Source of the DNA: Dehalococcoidales bacterium
Lineage (GTDB): Bacteria > Chloroflexota > Dehalococcoidia > Dehalococcoidales > UBA2162
Reading direction: 5' to 3'
NCBI GenBank assembly: GCA_020343555.1
Contig: CP070800.1
Span: forward strand, 1,431,463 to 1,438,465
Length of the DNA stretch: 7,003 nucleotides
In this document: positions 5,140-7,003 of the stretch, piece after piece
How the letters are laid out: each line of letters starts with the position of its first letter
How positions within the stretch are numbered: the stretch's first letter is position 1
Notes under the pieces: generated by a model
The model's input: only the letters and a program-made list of their open reading frames with translations
Database searches by the model: none
Told to the model about the DNA's origin: nothing
Program-made: the position numbers and the translations under genes

Positions 5140-7003
5140 CTACTGGGCTCCTTTAACCAGTGTATCAACCACGGATGGATCAGCAAGAGTACTCGTATCA
5201 CCAAGGTTGCCGGTATCACCGGCAGCTATTTTTGTCAAGATACGTCTCATGATTTTACCGCTCCTGGTCTTCGGTAGCCCGTCAGCGAATTGAATCTTGT
5301 CAGGTGAAGCGATAGGTCCGATCTCCTTGCGTACATGCTGTACTAATTCCTTCTTCAGGTCATCGGTTCCCTCAATACCGGCGTTTAACGTTACGAAAGC
5401 ATATATTCCCTGTCCCTTTATCTCATGCGGCATACCTACGACGGCTGCTTCAGCAACCTTGTCATGAGAGACCAGGGCACTTTCCACTTCGGCTGTTCCC
5501 ATTCGGTGGCCGGACACATTGATAACATCGTCTATACGTCCCATCAACCAGTAGTACCCGTCTTCGTCAATCCTAGCACCGTCACCTGTTGTATAAACTC
5601 CAGGATACTGTACAAAATACGTATTCTTGAACCTCTCGGGATCACCATAAACTCTTCGCATCAAGCCGGGCCAGGGTTTCTTGATAACGAGATAACCGCC
5701 TTCATTAACATCGGCTTGAGTACTGTCTTCCCTGAGAATTTCCGGATCGACGCCCGGGAAAGGAACAGTCGCGGAACCCGGCTTTATCGGTGTAGCACCA
5801 GGGATAGGTGTAATAAGAATTCCGCCGGTCTCCGTCTGCCACCACGTATCAACGATAGGGCAGCGGCTCTTTCCGATAACTTCGTAATACCACATCCAGG
5901 CTTCCGGATTGATAGGCTCGCCGACGGAGCCAAGAATTTTTAGCGAACTCATATCATGCTTATTCGGCCATTCATCGCCTTCACGCATGATCGATCGAAG
6001 AGCGGTTGGGGCGGTATAGAATATATTGACCTGGTATTTTTCGATTATCTCCCAGAATCTGTCCGGTTTGGGATAGTTGGGAACACCTTCGAACATGAGA
6101 CTCGTTGCGCCCTGAGCTAGAGGACCGTACACGATATAGCTGTGACCGGTTACCCATCCGATATCAGCCGTGCACCAGTAAGTATCTTCTTCTTTATAAT
6201 CGAAAATCCATTTAAAAGTCTGCATGGTGTAAAGCAGGTAACCCGCTTGTGTGTGAAGAACGCCTTTGGGTTTTCCCGTGCTGCCGCTAGTATAAAGAAT
6301 GAACAAGGGATCTTCGGAGTCCATTTGTTCAGGCTCGCAAACCACTTTTATACCCTCGGTTGCCATTTCTTCGTGCCACCAGTATTCAAGTCCCTCTTTA
6401 AGTTCAAGTTCCATATTGGCACGATTTACTACGATTACTTTCTTAACTGCCGGGCACTGTGCAAGTGCTGCGTCAGCATTGTCCTTGCTTCTTATCACCC
6501 GTCCTGCCCGATAATATCCGTCCACACATATCAGGAAACTTGATTCGCAGTCGAGAATCCTGTCTCTCAGAGCATCCGCACTGAAACCGCCGAATACTAT
6601 GCTGTGGGTAGCGCCGATACGAGCGCAGGCAAGCATGGCAATCGGGAGTTCAAGTATCATTGGGAGGTAGATAGATACCCTGTCGCCTTTTTTCACCCCA
6701 TGTTTCTTAAGCACATTGGCGAATTTAACTACTTCATGGTAAAGTTCCTGGTAAGTGAGTGTCTTGGTATCTCCACCGTCACCTTCCCATATGAGAGCGG
6801 CCTTATTCTTCCGCCAGGTCTTGACATGTCTGTCAAGACAGTTATAACTTACATTCAATTTACCGCCAACAAACCATTCATGTTTGGCGTTTTCGAAATC
6901 TTCAACAAGTACTTTGTCCCATTTCTTGTACCAGTCGATTTGTTCTGCCAGTTCTCCCCAGAACTTTTCCGGATCTTCTATCGATCTCTTGTGAATTTCT
7001 CGA
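5140..7003 (-). CDS. acs: Acetyl-CoA synthetase (AMP-forming), N-terminus beyond window edge
   Basis: Cytoplasmic adenylate-forming enzyme: acetate + ATP + CoA gives acetyl-CoA + AMP + PPi, by way of acetyl-AMP. The frame stays open from the stop at 5140 to the window edge and gives 620 residues; full Acs is about 650, so roughly 20-35 N-terminal residues are outside. The codon at 6858 is TTG for an internal Leu in the conserved [15 protein letters not shown], not a start; upstream codons encode the typical [18 protein letters not shown]. Motifs in visible numbering: phosphate loop [10 protein letters not shown] (238-247); [10 protein letters not shown] (385-394), whose Trp limits the acyl pocket to acetate-sized groups; TGD (472-474); [13 protein letters not shown] hinge region (488-500); and [11 protein letters not shown] near the C-terminus, with Lys583 as the catalytic lysine that protein acetyltransferases modify in other Acs enzymes, so acetylation control is possible. 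It is the first visible gene of acs-yjcH-actP, making acetate assimilation the clear role. All catalytic motifs are intact. Confidence 0.98.
   Translation of the reverse strand, partial: REIHKRSIEDPEKFWGELAEQIDWYKKWDKVLVEDFENAKHEWFVGGKLNVSYNCLDRHVKTWRKNKAALIWEGDGGDTKTLTYQELYHEVVKFANVLKKHGVKKGDRVSIYLPMILELPIAMLACARIGATHSIVFGGFSADALRDRILDCESSFLICVDGYYRAGRVIRSKDNADAALAQCPAVKKVIVVNRANMELELKEGLEYWWHEEMATEGIKVVCEPEQMDSEDPLFILYTSGSTGKPKGVLHTQAGYLLYTMQTFKWIFDYKEEDTYWCTADIGWVTGHSYIVYGPLAQGATSLMFEGVPNYPKPDRFWEIIEKYQVNIFYTAPTALRSIMREGDEWPNKHDMSSLKILGSVGEPINPEAWMWYYEVIGKSRCPIVDTWWQTETGGILITPIPGATPIKPGSATVPFPGVDPEILREDSTQADVNEGGYLVIKKPWPGLMRRVYGDPERFKNTYFVQYPGVYTTGDGARIDEDGYYWLMGRIDDVINVSGHRMGTAEVESALVSHDKVAEAAVVGMPHEIKGQGIYAFVTLNAGIEGTDDLKKELVQHVRKEIGPIASPDKIQFADGLPKTRSGKIMRRILTKIAAGDTGNLGDTSTLADPSVVDTLVKGAQ

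Noticed and set aside
5425..5943. Plus-strand open frame of 172 residues antisense to acs
   Set aside because: Its opposite strand encodes conserved Acs motifs without interruption; the translation looks random in composition.
6142..6543. Plus-strand open frame of 133 residues antisense to acs
   Set aside because: Same reason: shadow of acs, with no family signal.
6856..6858. TTG as a possible start codon of acs
   Set aside because: Conserved Acs sequence continues upstream in frame to the window edge, so this is an internal leucine codon.

Overview
The window is about 7 kb of bacterial chromosome with dense, mostly minus-strand coding, short gaps and a moderate (roughly mid-40s %) GC content by eye. 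No phage, transposon, CRISPR or RNA gene is visible. Gene content suggests an environmental, possibly anaerobic bacterium. The URO-D/methyltransferase-like protein and the enlarged acetate symporter would fit lineages such as Chloroflexota (Dehalococcoidia) or sulfate-reducer-type bacteria. That placement is an inference and weak, because no marker gene settles it.

Layout. The left edge (2-979, plus strand) holds nearly all of a glyceraldehyde-3-phosphate dehydrogenase gene, cut off before its first ~10 codons and followed by a strong intrinsic terminator. Converging on it from the right is a minus-strand pair: a small GIY-YIG-like protein (2351-2680) with a good sigma70-type promoter, then, 46 nt downstream, a uroporphyrinogen decarboxylase-family protein (1051-2304) that starts at TTG behind a strong Shine-Dalgarno.

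The right half (2818-7003, minus strand) is an acetate uptake and activation operon in the same order as E. coli acs-yjcH-actP: acetyl-CoA synthetase (upstream end outside the window), a small DUF485 membrane protein, and an SSS-family acetate symporter whose start codon overlaps the yjcH stop by one base. A perfect 13-bp inverted repeat sits between acs and yjcH, and a hairpin follows actP.

Together, ActP would import acetate with a cation, YjcH would assist it in the membrane, and Acs would convert acetate to acetyl-CoA. GAPDH is central glycolysis/gluconeogenesis. I see no convincing new multi-gene system here. The points most worth a second look are the ~175-residue extracytoplasmic insertion in the symporter, the URO-D-family protein lacking the usual His-X-Cys metal motif, and the divergent GIY-YIG-like protein in front of it.
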